A stretch of 64,000 nt of DNA, from the NCBI GenBank assembly GCA_016709225.1, contig JADJEE010000001.1, positions 3,286,001 through 3,350,000 of the forward strand, in the 5' to 3' direction. The position numbers and the translations under genes were made by a program. This DNA comes from Deltaproteobacteria bacterium (GTDB taxonomy: Bacteria; Myxococcota_A; Polyangia; Nannocystales; Nannocystaceae). Positions 11,793 through 24,823 of this stretch are shown in pieces. Below the pieces are notes generated by a model, which was not told the origin of the DNA, did not search any database, and worked only from the letters and a program-made list of their open reading frames with translations. Positions within the stretch are counted from its first letter, which is position 1, and each line of letters starts with the position of its first letter.

Positions 11793-12260
11793 ATGAACGC
11801 GCCGATCCGCAAGGTCTCCGTCATCGTCTCCAAGGGCTCGCTCGAGGGCATCTACCCCGGCCTCATCATGGCCAACGGCGCCCGCGCCGAGGGCATCGAG
11901 GCCAACCTGTTCTTCACGTTCTTCGGGCTCGACGCGATCCACAAGCAGCGTCACGACCACATCAAGGTCGCGTCGGTCGGCAACCCCGGCCTGCACCTGG
12001 CGACCTGGCTCGGTGGTCTACCGGGCATGTCGGCGGTGGTGACCCACATGATGCAGAAGCAGATCGCGAAGCTCGACATCCCGACGATCCCCGAGTTCAT
12101 CGAGATGATCGCCGACACCGGCGCGGGCATGTACGCCTGCAAGGCCTCGGTCGACCTCTTCGGCATGCAGAAGAGCGACTTCATCGAGCAGGTGCACGAC
12201 ATCATCACCGTCGGCGAGTTCTACTCGCTCGCCGCCGGCGGCGAGATCATCTTCACCTGA
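11793..12260 (+). CDS. DsrE2-like (DsrE/DsrF superfamily) sulfurtransferase
   Basis: 155 residues, preceded by GAGG at a good distance from the ATG. The pattern VSVIVSKGSLEGIYPGLI near the start, FFTFFGLDAI in the centre and MYACKASVDLFGM (113-125) is that of DsrE2/peroxiredoxin-family DsrE-like proteins. Cys116 is the expected persulfide-carrying residue. The hydrophobic Gly/Met segment around 70-90 is common in this subgroup. With the SQR-like and TusE-like genes it forms a cytoplasmic sulfur-transfer chain. Its stop lies only 4 bases from the end of the convergent lipoprotein gene, without an obvious terminator. Confidence 0.82.
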   Translation: MNAPIRKVSVIVSKGSLEGIYPGLIMANGARAEGIEANLFFTFFGLDAIHKQRHDHIKVASVGNPGLHLATWLGGLPGMSAVVTHMMQKQIAKLDIPTIPEFIEMIADTGAGMYACKASVDLFGMQKSDFIEQVHDIITVGEFYSLAAGGEIIFT

Positions 12261-12264
12261 CGCG

Positions 12265-14337
12265 CTACTGCAGCGCGATGCTGAGGTCGTAGTCGTTCTG
12301 CGAGCCGTCGAAGCCGTGCACGCGCACGTAGTACGTGCACGGCGTGCAGCCTGCGTCGACGCCGTCGAACTCATAGTGCTCGTTGCTGCTCGAGCTCTGG
12401 CCATTGGCGGCGGTGCAGGTGCCGGGCATGTCCTCGGTGCAGGGCGTGAGGTCCACACCGGCGTCGTCGTGGAAGTGGAGGTCGAGATCCTCGCCGGCCA
12501 TGGTGTCGGTGAAGGTCAGATCGACGACCACGGCCTCGCCGGTGAACAACGCGATCTCGTACCAGTCGTCGTCGTCGCTGCAGATCATCCGGTCGGTCAC
12601 GGTGTAGCCGTCGGGATAGACCTCGGCGTAGGTGGCCTGCAGGCGGGTGTCGTCGGGCTCGAGATCATCGTCGACACAGGCCGACGCGCAGGCGCCGGCA
12701 CTGGTCTCGAGCAGCAGGTCGTAGGTGTTGTCGCCGCCGTCGTAGGCGTAGACGCGCACGTAGTAGGTGCCGGCGGGCACGCACCGCTCGACCGCCTCGA
12801 ACGAGCTGGACCCCTCCGCGACCGTCAGCGCGGTGCCGTCGGCGGCGTGCAGCCCGAGCTCGAGGTTGGTCGCCGCGCCGCCGTCGATGAGCGCGCCGAT
12901 GGTGGTGTCGGTCGCGACCACTACGCGATACCAGTCGTCGTCGCCGTCGCAGGCGACCAAGCCGCCGTAGTCGCCCGCCACCAGCGCGGGCTGGGCCTGG
13001 GCTTGCGCGCGGGAGTCGTTGTCCTCGCGATCGTCGTCCTCGCAGGCCGGCGGCGTGACATCACAGGTGCCGCTCATCGGCATGCACTGCTTGGCGACCG
13101 CACCGTCGACCGACTCCACCGGCAGACAGTCGAAGTCGGCGTCGCAGTCGGCATCGACGTCGCAATCGGTCGTGCAGCGACCCGCCGCCTGCACGCCCAT
13201 CGCAACACAGAGGTCGTCGTCGCGCCCGCACTGCGCGTCGGCACTGCACGCCTCGCAGGCGCCCAGTCCGCCCGAGCTGCCGTCGTTGGTGACGCGAATC
13301 GAGAACGTGCCGTCGGTCGGCGCGTCGGTCACGTGATCGCAGTCGCCCGTCAGGTCGTCGTTGTCACCGGCCGAGATGATGTAGAAGAGCGATGCGGCGC
13401 TGCCCTCGGGGGCAGCGGCCACCGGATTGGGCACCCGCGCGCGCCAGCTGCCGTCGACCATGTCGCCGCCCATGAGCTCCATCTCGACCACGTCGAGGGT
13501 CCCGAAGTCGATCGGCTGGGACGGCTCCGTGAGGCTCGAGTAGAGCAGCGGCGCCTGCTTGAGGCCCACGTCGTCGGTGACGTGCGCGACCAGCTCGACG
13601 TCGAGCACCGTCGACACGTCGCTCGGCGTGTGCTCGACCACTGGCGCCTCACCGGGACAGTCCGGCTTGGGCGCGCGGCGCAACACGACCAGGTAGTCCT
13701 TCAAGGTCTTCTCGTGGTCGCCGTCGTCGGCCGACAACACCACGGGGTGGCGGTCGTCGACGAGCTGCTGCTTGTTCGGGCACCAGGTCAGGCGCCCGTG
13801 GAGGCCGTCGTCCTGCACGATCTCTGCGCCCTCGAGACCGGGCGGCTCGATCGCGAGCAGGACTTCGCTGTCGTCCTGGTCCTCGATGACGATCGGGACC
13901 TCGATGCAGGCCGCGTGGGCGAGATCGAGGGTCGTGCCCGACCCCAGCGGCTCGCGGAACACCGGCACCGCGCCCTGGCCGAGCGTGGTCCGCACGTCGA
14001 TCGCCACGGTGACGGTGTCGTGCAGGTGCCCGTCGCTGACGATGAAGTCGAAGTACCAGGTGCCGACATGCTCGGCGAGCGGCGTCCATCGGAAGACGCC
14101 GCTGCCGTCGGGGCGCCGCGAGATCGAGGCATCGAGGCCGTCGAGCTCGACCTCGTAGGCGAACGAGAGTTCGTCGCCGTCGGCATCGGACGCGCGCAGG
14201 TCGATCACCAACTCGGCGCCAACCGCAGCGACCTGGTCGGAGACGCCGTCGAACACCGGCGCATGGCCATCGGCCTTGCACGCACCGCCCTGCACGAGTG
14301 GGAGCAGCACGAGGGCGGTACGCAGGGCGGAGGGCAT
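12265..14337 (-). CDS. Lipoprotein with Ig/cadherin-like and two PPC domains
   Basis: 690 residues from ATG 14337, chosen because it opens a lipoprotein signal ending in QGGAC; the open frame continues upstream but without signal logic. The N-terminal 100 residues of the mature part resemble a putative Ig/cadherin-like domain (RASDADGDELSFAYEV, then GVFRWTP and SDGHLHDTVTVAI). A central region has paired Cys (CEACSADAQCGRDDDLC, CDVDADCDADFDC). The last 250 residues hold two PPC-like domains, each with DDDWY and TYYVRVYAYDG / TYYVRVHGFDG patterns. Probably an outer-surface protein; I see no catalytic residues. It is convergent with the sulfur operon. Confidence 0.72.
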   Translation of the reverse strand: MPSALRTALVLLPLVQGGACKADGHAPVFDGVSDQVAAVGAELVIDLRASDADGDELSFAYEVELDGLDASISRRPDGSGVFRWTPLAEHVGTWYFDFIVSDGHLHDTVTVAIDVRTTLGQGAVPVFREPLGSGTTLDLAHAACIEVPIVIEDQDDSEVLLAIEPPGLEGAEIVQDDGLHGRLTWCPNKQQLVDDRHPVVLSADDGDHEKTLKDYLVVLRRAPKPDCPGEAPVVEHTPSDVSTVLDVELVAHVTDDVGLKQAPLLYSSLTEPSQPIDFGTLDVVEMELMGGDMVDGSWRARVPNPVAAAPEGSAASLFYIISAGDNDDLTGDCDHVTDAPTDGTFSIRVTNDGSSGGLGACEACSADAQCGRDDDLCVAMGVQAAGRCTTDCDVDADCDADFDCLPVESVDGAVAKQCMPMSGTCDVTPPACEDDDREDNDSRAQAQAQPALVAGDYGGLVACDGDDDWYRVVVATDTTIGALIDGGAATNLELGLHAADGTALTVAEGSSSFEAVERCVPAGTYYVRVYAYDGGDNTYDLLLETSAGACASACVDDDLEPDDTRLQATYAEVYPDGYTVTDRMICSDDDDWYEIALFTGEAVVVDLTFTDTMAGEDLDLHFHDDAGVDLTPCTEDMPGTCTAANGQSSSSNEHYEFDGVDAGCTPCTYYVRVHGFDGSQNDYDLSIALQ

Positions 14338-14607
14338 GGGCGGCACGCGGGCGCTCGCGCGGGGTGCAAGCCACGTGCGCACCGCCCCGCCGGCGCGAGC
14401 GTGAGGCAAATCGTCGAGATCAGGCAAGCGAGGTCCCAGGCAGCGCGGCGTCGCAGCCGTCCGCACGACTACAGTGGCCAGCCGGCGCGAACGGTTCAAG
14501 CGAGGAGTTGCGTGGCGTGAGTGGTTTCACGCATCCCGTCGGCGCGCGAACGCCCGCCGCGGCCCACGCCCCGCCGCCCCCGGGTCGGGGCCAAGGCCCG
14601 GTCCGGC

Positions 14608-14913
14608 TCAGTTGTAGAAGTAGTTGCGCAGCCGCTGGTGCAGCGACTCCGGCACCCGCGACGAGAAGCCCAGGCGCAGCCGCCCGCCATCTCGCGTGCC
14701 CCACACGCGCGCGCCGACCGGCAGCTCGAGCGAGCGCACGAACGCCGCCACGGCCGCCGTGTCCTTGCCCGGCACGCCGCCACGCACGTGCACGCGCTCG
14801 TCGTCATCGCGGACCTCGACCACGAACACCGCGTCGTGGAACTCACCGCGGGCCAGCCTCCACCCCACGGCGGCGACGACGAGCAGCACCCCGATCGACC
14901 ACACCAGCGTCAT
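14608..14913 (-). CDS. Small membrane protein of the DUF3634 type
   Basis: 101 residues: an N-terminal membrane segment (about 3-20), then a compact soluble domain with FVVEVRDDDERVHVRGGVP and, at the end, RLRLGFSSRVPESLHQRLRNYFYN. The closing pattern, rLgFS..iP...qQRLRN, resembles the DUF3634 family. Function unknown. It stands alone, with about 270 bases of non-coding sequence separating it from the lipoprotein gene downstream on the same strand. Confidence 0.65.
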   Translation of the reverse strand: MTLVWSIGVLLVVAAVGWRLARGEFHDAVFVVEVRDDDERVHVRGGVPGKDTAAVAAFVRSLELPVGARVWGTRDGGRLRLGFSSRVPESLHQRLRNYFYN

Positions 14914-15029
14914 CGACGGTCATGGGTCGCACACGCGCCGCGACGGCGCAAGCAGCCGCCACGGCCACGCGCCGTCGTGCTACGTGATCGCGGTCGCAAG
15001 CCGACGCATTCGCCCCCGCGAGTCCCACC

Positions 15030-16265
15030 ATGCCCGCTTCTCGTCGACGTCTGCCGCCGTTCCTCCTCCCGCTCTTCGTTGCGCTCGCGCCGGTCGCGTG
15101 TGATCGCGGCGGTCCCGAACCGGTGCCAACCGCCGCGAAGCACCGCGCACCGCCGCCGACGGTCACCACCGCGAAGTTCGATCCCACCGCGCTCGAGCCC
15201 GACCAGCTGCGACCCAAGGGCGGCACGGGCGAGCGCGACGCGGGCGCGCAACCGGCCACCGACGAGGACGCGAAGATGGCGAAGCCGGTCCGCGATCCCG
15301 TGGCCGACTTCGTGGCCTCGCGCGACGCAAAGCGCGTCGAGGTGACGGCCCGGCCGGGCACGCCCGAGTGGTTCGTGCAAGGGCTCGAGGCCTTCCGCGC
15401 CGGCGACATCGATCCGATCGTCGCCAACTTCGCGATCGACATCGAGTGGGATGCGGTCGGCTCGCCGCTCGAGCCGCCGTCGATCGGCAAGCCCGCAGTG
15501 CTGTCGCGCTGGGAGGACCTGCTCACGGCAATCCCCGACATGAAGCTGCACGCGCGCCGCATCTTCCACCGCGGCGATCTGGTGGTGATGCAGGTGGTGC
15601 TCACCGGCTCGCACAAGGGCGATTTCCGCGGCATCGCGGCGACCGGCAAGCCCCTGGGCGCCGAGGTGCTGGCGTGGGTGTGGCACGACGCCGACGGCAA
15701 GGCCAAGCGCGTGCGCGTGGTCTACGACGAGGCCGCGTTGCTCTCGCAGATGGGTCAGCTCGGCGCCGCTGCGGCCGCGAAGATCCCCGAGGTGCCCGAG
15801 GGTGCGCCCGAGATCATCGGCGGCGACGAGGACCCCGCCGCCGCGAAGGCGGTGCGGGCGATGTTGTCGGCGGGCAAGAAGGCCTGGACGCTGTGCGAGA
15901 CCAAGTACTGCACCGCGGACATGGTCTCCCACGACGTCCGCACCGGCGAGACCATGACCACCCCCGAGCAGCATCGCGAGGGCCACGACGCGTTCTTCAC
16001 CGCGTTCCCCGACGCGAAGGTCACGGTGCAGGACGCGGTGTCGTTCGGGCCCGACTGGGTCGTCAGCTTCGCGCGCGTGCGCGGCACGCACCGCGGCCCC
16101 CTGGGCGCGATGCCGGCGAGCAATCGCAAGGTCGAGGTCGCGATGTCCGAGCTGCTGCGGCTGTCCGCGGGCAAGGTGGCCGAGACGTGGAGCTACGCCA
16201 ACGGCTTGCAGCTGCTGGCGGCCATCGGAGCCTTCCAGGCGCCCGCCCCCGCCGCCGCGCCGTGA
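15030..16265 (+). CDS. Lipoprotein with two SnoaL-like (ester cyclase/NTF2 fold) domains
   Basis: 411 residues. The signal peptide ends in LAPVAC (lipobox). After a Pro/Thr-rich linker to about residue 95, the first SnoaL-like domain runs from about 105 to 235 (FRAGDIDPIVANFAIDIEWDA, then GKPAVLSRWEDLLTAIPDM and VVLTGSHKGDFRGI). A second, related domain runs from about 275 to 400 (GKKAWTLCETKYC, TPEQHREGHDAFFTAFPDA, RVRGTHRGPLGAMPASNR). Such folds bind small hydrophobic ligands or act as cyclases or isomerases; the tandem, lipid-anchored arrangement suggests an extracytoplasmic binding role. No substrate can be named. Confidence 0.7.
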   Translation: MPASRRRLPPFLLPLFVALAPVACDRGGPEPVPTAAKHRAPPPTVTTAKFDPTALEPDQLRPKGGTGERDAGAQPATDEDAKMAKPVRDPVADFVASRDAKRVEVTARPGTPEWFVQGLEAFRAGDIDPIVANFAIDIEWDAVGSPLEPPSIGKPAVLSRWEDLLTAIPDMKLHARRIFHRGDLVVMQVVLTGSHKGDFRGIAATGKPLGAEVLAWVWHDADGKAKRVRVVYDEAALLSQMGQLGAAAAAKIPEVPEGAPEIIGGDEDPAAAKAVRAMLSAGKKAWTLCETKYCTADMVSHDVRTGETMTTPEQHREGHDAFFTAFPDAKVTVQDAVSFGPDWVVSFARVRGTHRGPLGAMPASNRKVEVAMSELLRLSAGKVAETWSYANGLQLLAAIGAFQAPAPAAAP

Positions 16266-16338
16266 CGGCCGCGGCGTCGCGACACGGGTCTGCGGCGCGC
16301 GGGCGGGCTGCTACGCTGCGCCCTGGCCCCCCTCGCGC

Positions 16339-17355
16339 ATGCTGACGCTGACGATGCTCGCCGCGCTGACGCCTGCCCCTGCGGCCGACGAGTTCTCGCT
16401 GCGTTGGCAAGCACCGCAGCAGTGCCCGCGCGAGCACGAGGTCCGCGCGGCGATCGAGCAACAACTGGGTCGCGCGATCGAACCCCCGCTCGGCGACGGC
16501 CTGCGGGTGGAGCTCGACGCCGCCGCACAGGACGACGGGCGCTGGCGCATCGAGCTGAGGATCGCGGGGCCGGACGGCACTGCACCCCGCGAGCTCGACG
16601 ACGCCAGTGATTGCGCGGCCGCGGTGCAGGCCGCCGCGCTGGTGGTCGCGATCGCGATCGATCCCCAGCTCGTGTTCGCGGTGCCGGATCCGCCGCAGCC
16701 AGTGACGACGGCCACGGAGCCCGCCACGACGACGGCGACGCCAGCCGACGACGACGCCCCAACGACGACGACGACGACGACCGACGACAACGACGGCGAC
16801 GCGGCCGTGCCCGCGACGCCGCGAGCACGGGGACGCACCCGCGCGGTGTTGGGGCTCGCGCCGGCGATCTCGGTGGGTGATCTGCCGGCACCCGGGGGCC
16901 ACGGCCGCGTGTGGCTCGGGCTCGCGCAGCCCAGGTGGCGTGTCGAGGTCGGTGGCAGCGTCGGTGGCGGCCCCACGCGATCGAGCGGCGCGGCGCGGAT
17001 CGCCTTCCTGCGATGGACCGCCCAGCTGCGGGCATGTCCGGTGTTCCGGCCCGGCGCCGGTGCCCGACTCGAGCTGCTCGCGTGCGCCGGGATCGATGCC
17101 GGCCAGACCCGCGTGCGCGTGCGGTCGCTGCCGAGCACCCCGAGCGCCGACCGCAGCCCCGATCCATGGATCGCCCCGGTGGTCGCCGGCGCCCTGGTGT
17201 GGCTGCCACGCCCCGCGCTGGGCGTGCGCGTCGGCGTCGAGCTGGGGGTGCCCGCAATCCGCCGCAGCTATCAGATCCTGGGCGCGCCGGCGGTCTTCGC
17301 CACCGCCCCGGTGTTCGGCGCCGCGTTCGTCGGTGTCGAGGGCAGATTTCCGTGA
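16339..17355 (+). CDS. Exported hypothetical protein encoded upstream of a sigma factor
   Basis: 338 residues. A short signal-like N-terminus (MLTLTMLAALTPAPAA) is followed by a domain with LRWQAPQQCPREHEVRAAI, a Thr/Asp-rich linker (about 120-155), and a C-terminal half of alternating hydrophobic/Gly residues suggesting an outer-membrane beta-sheet (VWLGLAQPRWRVEVGG, AAFVGVEGRF at the end). I do not recognise a named family. Its TGA ends 25 bases before the sigma-factor ATG, so it probably belongs to the same transcription unit. TACGCT lies 21 bases before its ATG. Confidence 0.62.
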   Translation: MLTLTMLAALTPAPAADEFSLRWQAPQQCPREHEVRAAIEQQLGRAIEPPLGDGLRVELDAAAQDDGRWRIELRIAGPDGTAPRELDDASDCAAAVQAAALVVAIAIDPQLVFAVPDPPQPVTTATEPATTTATPADDDAPTTTTTTTDDNDGDAAVPATPRARGRTRAVLGLAPAISVGDLPAPGGHGRVWLGLAQPRWRVEVGGSVGGGPTRSSGAARIAFLRWTAQLRACPVFRPGAGARLELLACAGIDAGQTRVRVRSLPSTPSADRSPDPWIAPVVAGALVWLPRPALGVRVGVELGVPAIRRSYQILGAPAVFATAPVFGAAFVGVEGRFP

Positions 17356-17380
17356 TGGAATTGGCGGCGTCGCGGAACCA

Positions 17381-17991
17381 ATGCCCGTGAGTCCCCCCGC
17401 CGTGGCGCTGCAACCCCCGACCGAGCTCCGGTCGCGCGGTGCCGCTGCACCCACGGTGCGGGTCGACGAGCGGGAGCTGGCCGCCGTGTACACCGAACAC
17501 CATGCATTCGTCTGGCGCTCGCTGTCGCGGCTCGGCGTCGACGACGGACGCGTCGACGACGGCGTGCACGACGTCTTCATGGTGGTCGCGCAGCGGCTGC
17601 ACGAGTTCGAGGGCCGCGCCTCCATGCGCACATGGTTGTTCGCGATCGCGATGCGGGTCGCGCAGTCGTTCCGTCGCGACGCCGCCCGTGAGCGAGCCCG
17701 CACGACGCCGCTCGAGCGCGCCGGCGAGCCCGTGCACTCGCCGCACGAGGGCGCCGACGCAGCCCGGACCCTGCGACGGCTGCTCGATCGCCTCGACGAC
17801 GACAAGCGCGCCGTGTTCGTGATGGCCGAGCTCGAGGGCATGACCGCACCCGAGATCGCCCAGGTCATCGACGCCAAGTTGCCAACGGTCTACTCGCGAC
17901 TGCGACTCGCGCGGGAGGAGCTCGAGCGCCACGTGGCGCGCGCGCAGGCCCGCGACACCGATCGCCCGCGCGGACGGGAAGGACGGACGCC

Positions 17992-17995
<4 letters not shown>
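17381..17995 (+). CDS. ECF-type RNA polymerase sigma factor
   Basis: 204 residues. Region 2 is recognisable from YTEHHAFVWRSLSRLGV and DGVHDVFMVVAQRLHEFEG, then RTWLFAIAMRVAQSFRRD; region 4 from LRRLLDRLDDDKRAVFVMAELEGMTAPEIAQVIDAKLPTVYSRLRLAREEL. These are the core-binding/-10 and -35 recognition modules. The gene ends in ATGA, overlapping the start of a probable membrane anti-sigma factor. ATG 17381 is the first start consistent with the preceding gene. This unit is likely an envelope-stress regulator of unknown trigger. Confidence 0.88.
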
Positions 17996-18837
<842 letters not shown>

Positions 18838-18955
18838 CGGAGCCCTGCGGTCGCACGATGGTTGGAATGCGAGTGTCGGCGACGCCCTGATGTCGTCGCC
18901 GCGTGATGGGTCGAACGAACGCGCCGTCGCTTCGGCGCAGTGGAGGATGAAAACG

Positions 18956-20317
18956 ATGGGACGCCAATTCAATGTACGCTCGATGCACGCGATCTTGCTG
19001 TCGACGCCACTGGCCCTGGGCGGTGGCTGTCTGGCCCCGAAGGTGCTCGGGGGTGTCGATACCGACGCCGGCACCGACGGCAGCGGCAGCAGTGGCTCCG
19101 AGGCCTCCGACGGTCACTCGAGCTCGCCGACCGGGGGCGACGACAGCTCGAGCGGCGGGAGCGTCGGCGCAGCGCCGGCAGTCGACATCCTGTTCGTGTT
19201 CGACAACTCGGGCTCGATGGGTGAGGAGCAGGGTGCGCTGGCCAGCTCGATCGACGCGCTGGTCGAGCAACTCGAGCAGTTCACGGACATCAGCTATCGC
19301 ATCGGCGTGACCACCACCGACAACGGCAACCCGTGGTGCAACGGGACCTCTCCCGAGGCCGGAGATCTGCGGATGAGCAGCTGCCGCGAGCGCCTCGGCG
19401 ATTTCGTGTTCAACGGCGCGGAGCCGAGCGACGCCACCGCGGTCGCGTGCACCGACATCTGCACGCTCGAGCAGATCCCGCTGGTGCCGACCGTCACCGA
19501 GTTCGATCCGAGCCCCCGTGCGCGCCCGTGGATCGAGCGCGGTGTGGAGGGCACCAACCTCGACGGTGTGACGCTCTCCGACGCACTGCACTGCGCACTG
19601 CCCCAGGGCATCGCGGGCTGCGGCTTCGAGTCGCCGCTCGAGTCGGCGTACAAGGCCATGCTGCGCATGCAGAGCGCCGGCGAATCCAGCTACGGGTTCC
19701 TTCGCACCGAGGCCCACCTGGTGGTCATCTTCGTCACCGACGAGACCGATTGCTCGGCGCAGGACGACACGCTGTTCCTGCCGGCAAGCATGGGCGGCAA
19801 TCCCGAAGGATTCTGGAGCGACCCGACCGCCTCGGCACCGAGTTCGGCGGTCTGCTGGAACGCGGGCGTCGCGTGCACCGGCGACGGCGCGCCCTACGAG
19901 GAGTGCCACGCAGCCGACTACGGCCACGACGCCGCCGTGACGACGCAGCCCACCGAGGCGATGTTGCGGCCGACCTCGCGCTACATCGACTACTTCCTGG
20001 CGCTCGACGAGGCCAAGCGGGCGCACAACGGCACCGCGGTGTTCCTCTTCGGGGTGATGGGCGTACCGGTCGGCTACCCCGCGAACCCGCTGGTCTACGC
20101 CGATGCCGAGTCGCCGACCTATCAGGACGACTTCGGCATCGGTCCCGGGTGCAGCAGCGAGTGGGGCAACGCGGTGCCGCCCGTGCGCGAGCGCGAGGTC
20201 ATCGAGGCGCTGCAGAAGCCGGGCATGACGACCTCGATGTTCTCGATCTGCGAGCCGCCACTGGCCGGCGTGTACCCCAACCTCGTCGCTCAGCTCGCGC
20301 CGTTCCTGGGCGAGTGA
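18956..20317 (+). CDS. von Willebrand factor A-domain lipoprotein
   Basis: 453 residues. Of two in-frame ATGs, the second (18956) has GGAGG at the ideal 9-base spacing. The signal ends in LALGGGC; a Ser/Gly linker follows. From about residue 78 a vWA fold begins with VDILFVFDNSGSMGEEQ, giving the MIDAS motif DxSGS in the variant form DNSGS. Later segments include HLVVIFVTDETDC, with the third MIDAS Asp. Many paired Cys suggest disulfides. Probably surface-exposed, binding a protein or other ligand through a metal ion. It ends in a strong hairpin terminator. Confidence 0.78.
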   Translation: MGRQFNVRSMHAILLSTPLALGGGCLAPKVLGGVDTDAGTDGSGSSGSEASDGHSSSPTGGDDSSSGGSVGAAPAVDILFVFDNSGSMGEEQGALASSIDALVEQLEQFTDISYRIGVTTTDNGNPWCNGTSPEAGDLRMSSCRERLGDFVFNGAEPSDATAVACTDICTLEQIPLVPTVTEFDPSPRARPWIERGVEGTNLDGVTLSDALHCALPQGIAGCGFESPLESAYKAMLRMQSAGESSYGFLRTEAHLVVIFVTDETDCSAQDDTLFLPASMGGNPEGFWSDPTASAPSSAVCWNAGVACTGDGAPYEECHAADYGHDAAVTTQPTEAMLRPTSRYIDYFLALDEAKRAHNGTAVFLFGVMGVPVGYPANPLVYADAESPTYQDDFGIGPGCSSEWGNAVPPVREREVIEALQKPGMTTSMFSICEPPLAGVYPNLVAQLAPFLGE

Positions 20318-20323
20318 TGTCGA

Positions 20324-20355
20324 CGCGACCGCGACGCCGAAGCGTCGCGGTCGCG
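20324..20355. terminator. Perfect 14-bp hairpin between convergent genes
   Basis: GCGACCGCGACGC is followed by the loop CGAA and its exact complement; one more C-G pair extends the stem to 14 bp. It sits in the 44-base gap between two convergent lipoprotein genes, so it probably terminates both. No U-tract is present on either side. Confidence 0.7.
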
Positions 20356-20361
20356 CAGGTA

Positions 20362-21672
20362 CTAGCCGCCGCAGTGGATCGACCACACGTGGAAGCCGAT
20401 GCCGGCGTTCACGTTGGTGAACATGAGGTCATCGCCCACGCGCACGAGGCCCGCCTCGGCAGTCGCGTACGAGCGGATCGGCAGCTGGTCGAGCGGGATC
20501 GGGGCCTCGAGATCGATGTCGGGGAAGTCGATCGCGGTGCCGTAGCCCGCGACTACGCCGAGCGGCTGCCCCTGGGTGGACACACGGAAGATGTAGCCCT
20601 GCCCAGAGCCGATGAAGAGGTCGACGCCGTCCGACTCGATCGCGAACAACGTCGCCTGGGTGTGGCTGTCGATCTCCGCGAAGATGCCGCGGCCCTCGAA
20701 CAGCTCGTCGACCTCGCCGGTCTCGGCGTCGACCGCCCACAGGAAGTCGCCGCTGCTGGTGGTGCCGGTCATGTAGACCTTGCCACCCATGGCCGTGCTC
20801 GCGAACGGGGCCGCCTCGCCGTAGTCGAGCAGCGTCGTGACGGTGTGCTCGGCGTCGTCGGCGATGCGCTTGAGCTTGCGGTTGCCGGTGTCGAACACGA
20901 ACACGTTGCCATCGGCATCGGCGGTGGGTCGCTCGACCGAGTAGAAGCGTGCCTCGAGCCCGGGACCGTCGAGGTCGCCCTTGGCCGCGACGTCCTCCGT
21001 GATGTCGAGGTCGATCGTGACCTCCGGGTTGCCAGCGATCGGCTGCGCGGTGCAGTTGCCGAGCGGATCGCTGAGCTCGATCACGCCGTTGCCGCGGCGG
21101 TCGGCCACGAACACTCGACCGTCGGGGGTACCCGCGACGCCGGCCCCGATGATGAGCCGGACGTCCTCGCAGGCACCGCTCGGCTGGTACTGGGTCTCGC
21201 CTTCGTTCTCGTTGCCGGCGATCCGACGCACCTGGTCACCGTCGACACCCCAGACTTCGTATTGGGTGTCGATCGCGAGCTGCCCACCGAAGTTGGCGAG
21301 GTGACGACTGCGCAGCGGCGGGTCGGCACGCAGCCCCTGCCCGTTGGGGTTCCAGCCCTGCAGCTCACCGTCGAAGAAGGGGTTGCCCATGTACAGCGAC
21401 GCGTCGCTGCAGGTCGCCAGCGGATCGCCGCCGGTGGTACCACCGGTGGTCTCGACGCTGCCGGACTCGCCGCTGTCGGCGACGCTGTCGCTGCCGGACT
21501 CACCGCTGCTGCTGGCCTCGGTGGCAGTGCCGGTCGACGACGCGGTCGTCGACGCCGACGCGCTCGCGCTGCCGGACTCACCGGCGCCGTCGTCCTCGCC
21601 GAGACCAGGCAGCACGCAGGCCATGCAGGGGAGAAGCGCGAACAAGGGGAGTGTGAATCGTGGGGACACCAT
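20362..21672 (-). CDS. NHL-repeat beta-propeller lipoprotein
   Basis: 436 residues. The signal reads up to LLPCMAC (lipobox), followed by a long Ser/Gly/Thr linker to about residue 85. The rest has repeated NHL-like blades: GVAGTPDGRVFVADRRGNGVIEL, then ERPTADADGNVFVFDTGNRKLKRI, with VYMTGTTSSGDFLWAVDAETG and GQGYIFRVSTQGQPLGVVAGYG. A propeller on the cell surface suggests a scaffold or ligand-binding protein rather than an enzyme. The N-terminus starts 41 bases from the 3' end of the downstream kinase gene on the same strand, but with no sign of functional linkage. Confidence 0.72.
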   Translation of the reverse strand: MVSPRFTLPLFALLPCMACVLPGLGEDDGAGESGSASASASTTASSTGTATEASSSGESGSDSVADSGESGSVETTGGTTGGDPLATCSDASLYMGNPFFDGELQGWNPNGQGLRADPPLRSRHLANFGGQLAIDTQYEVWGVDGDQVRRIAGNENEGETQYQPSGACEDVRLIIGAGVAGTPDGRVFVADRRGNGVIELSDPLGNCTAQPIAGNPEVTIDLDITEDVAAKGDLDGPGLEARFYSVERPTADADGNVFVFDTGNRKLKRIADDAEHTVTTLLDYGEAAPFASTAMGGKVYMTGTTSSGDFLWAVDAETGEVDELFEGRGIFAEIDSHTQATLFAIESDGVDLFIGSGQGYIFRVSTQGQPLGVVAGYGTAIDFPDIDLEAPIPLDQLPIRSYATAEAGLVRVGDDLMFTNVNAGIGFHVWSIHCGG

Positions 21673-21713
21673 CTATCGCAGAGGACCGACGGCCCCCCGC
21701 GATTGATCACGCG

Positions 21714-24731
<3,018 letters not shown>

Positions 24732-24823
24732 AAGACCGACGGGGGCCGCCGTTGATCACGGGAGATGCCGGCGGGGCATCCCCGCACGGGCGGCGGCGTC
24801 GCAGACGCGCTATCCTGCGGCCG

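Noticed and set aside
12316..14520. A 734-codon open frame on the plus strand
   Set aside because: Antisense shadow of a lipoprotein gene with a clear signal peptide and PPC domains.
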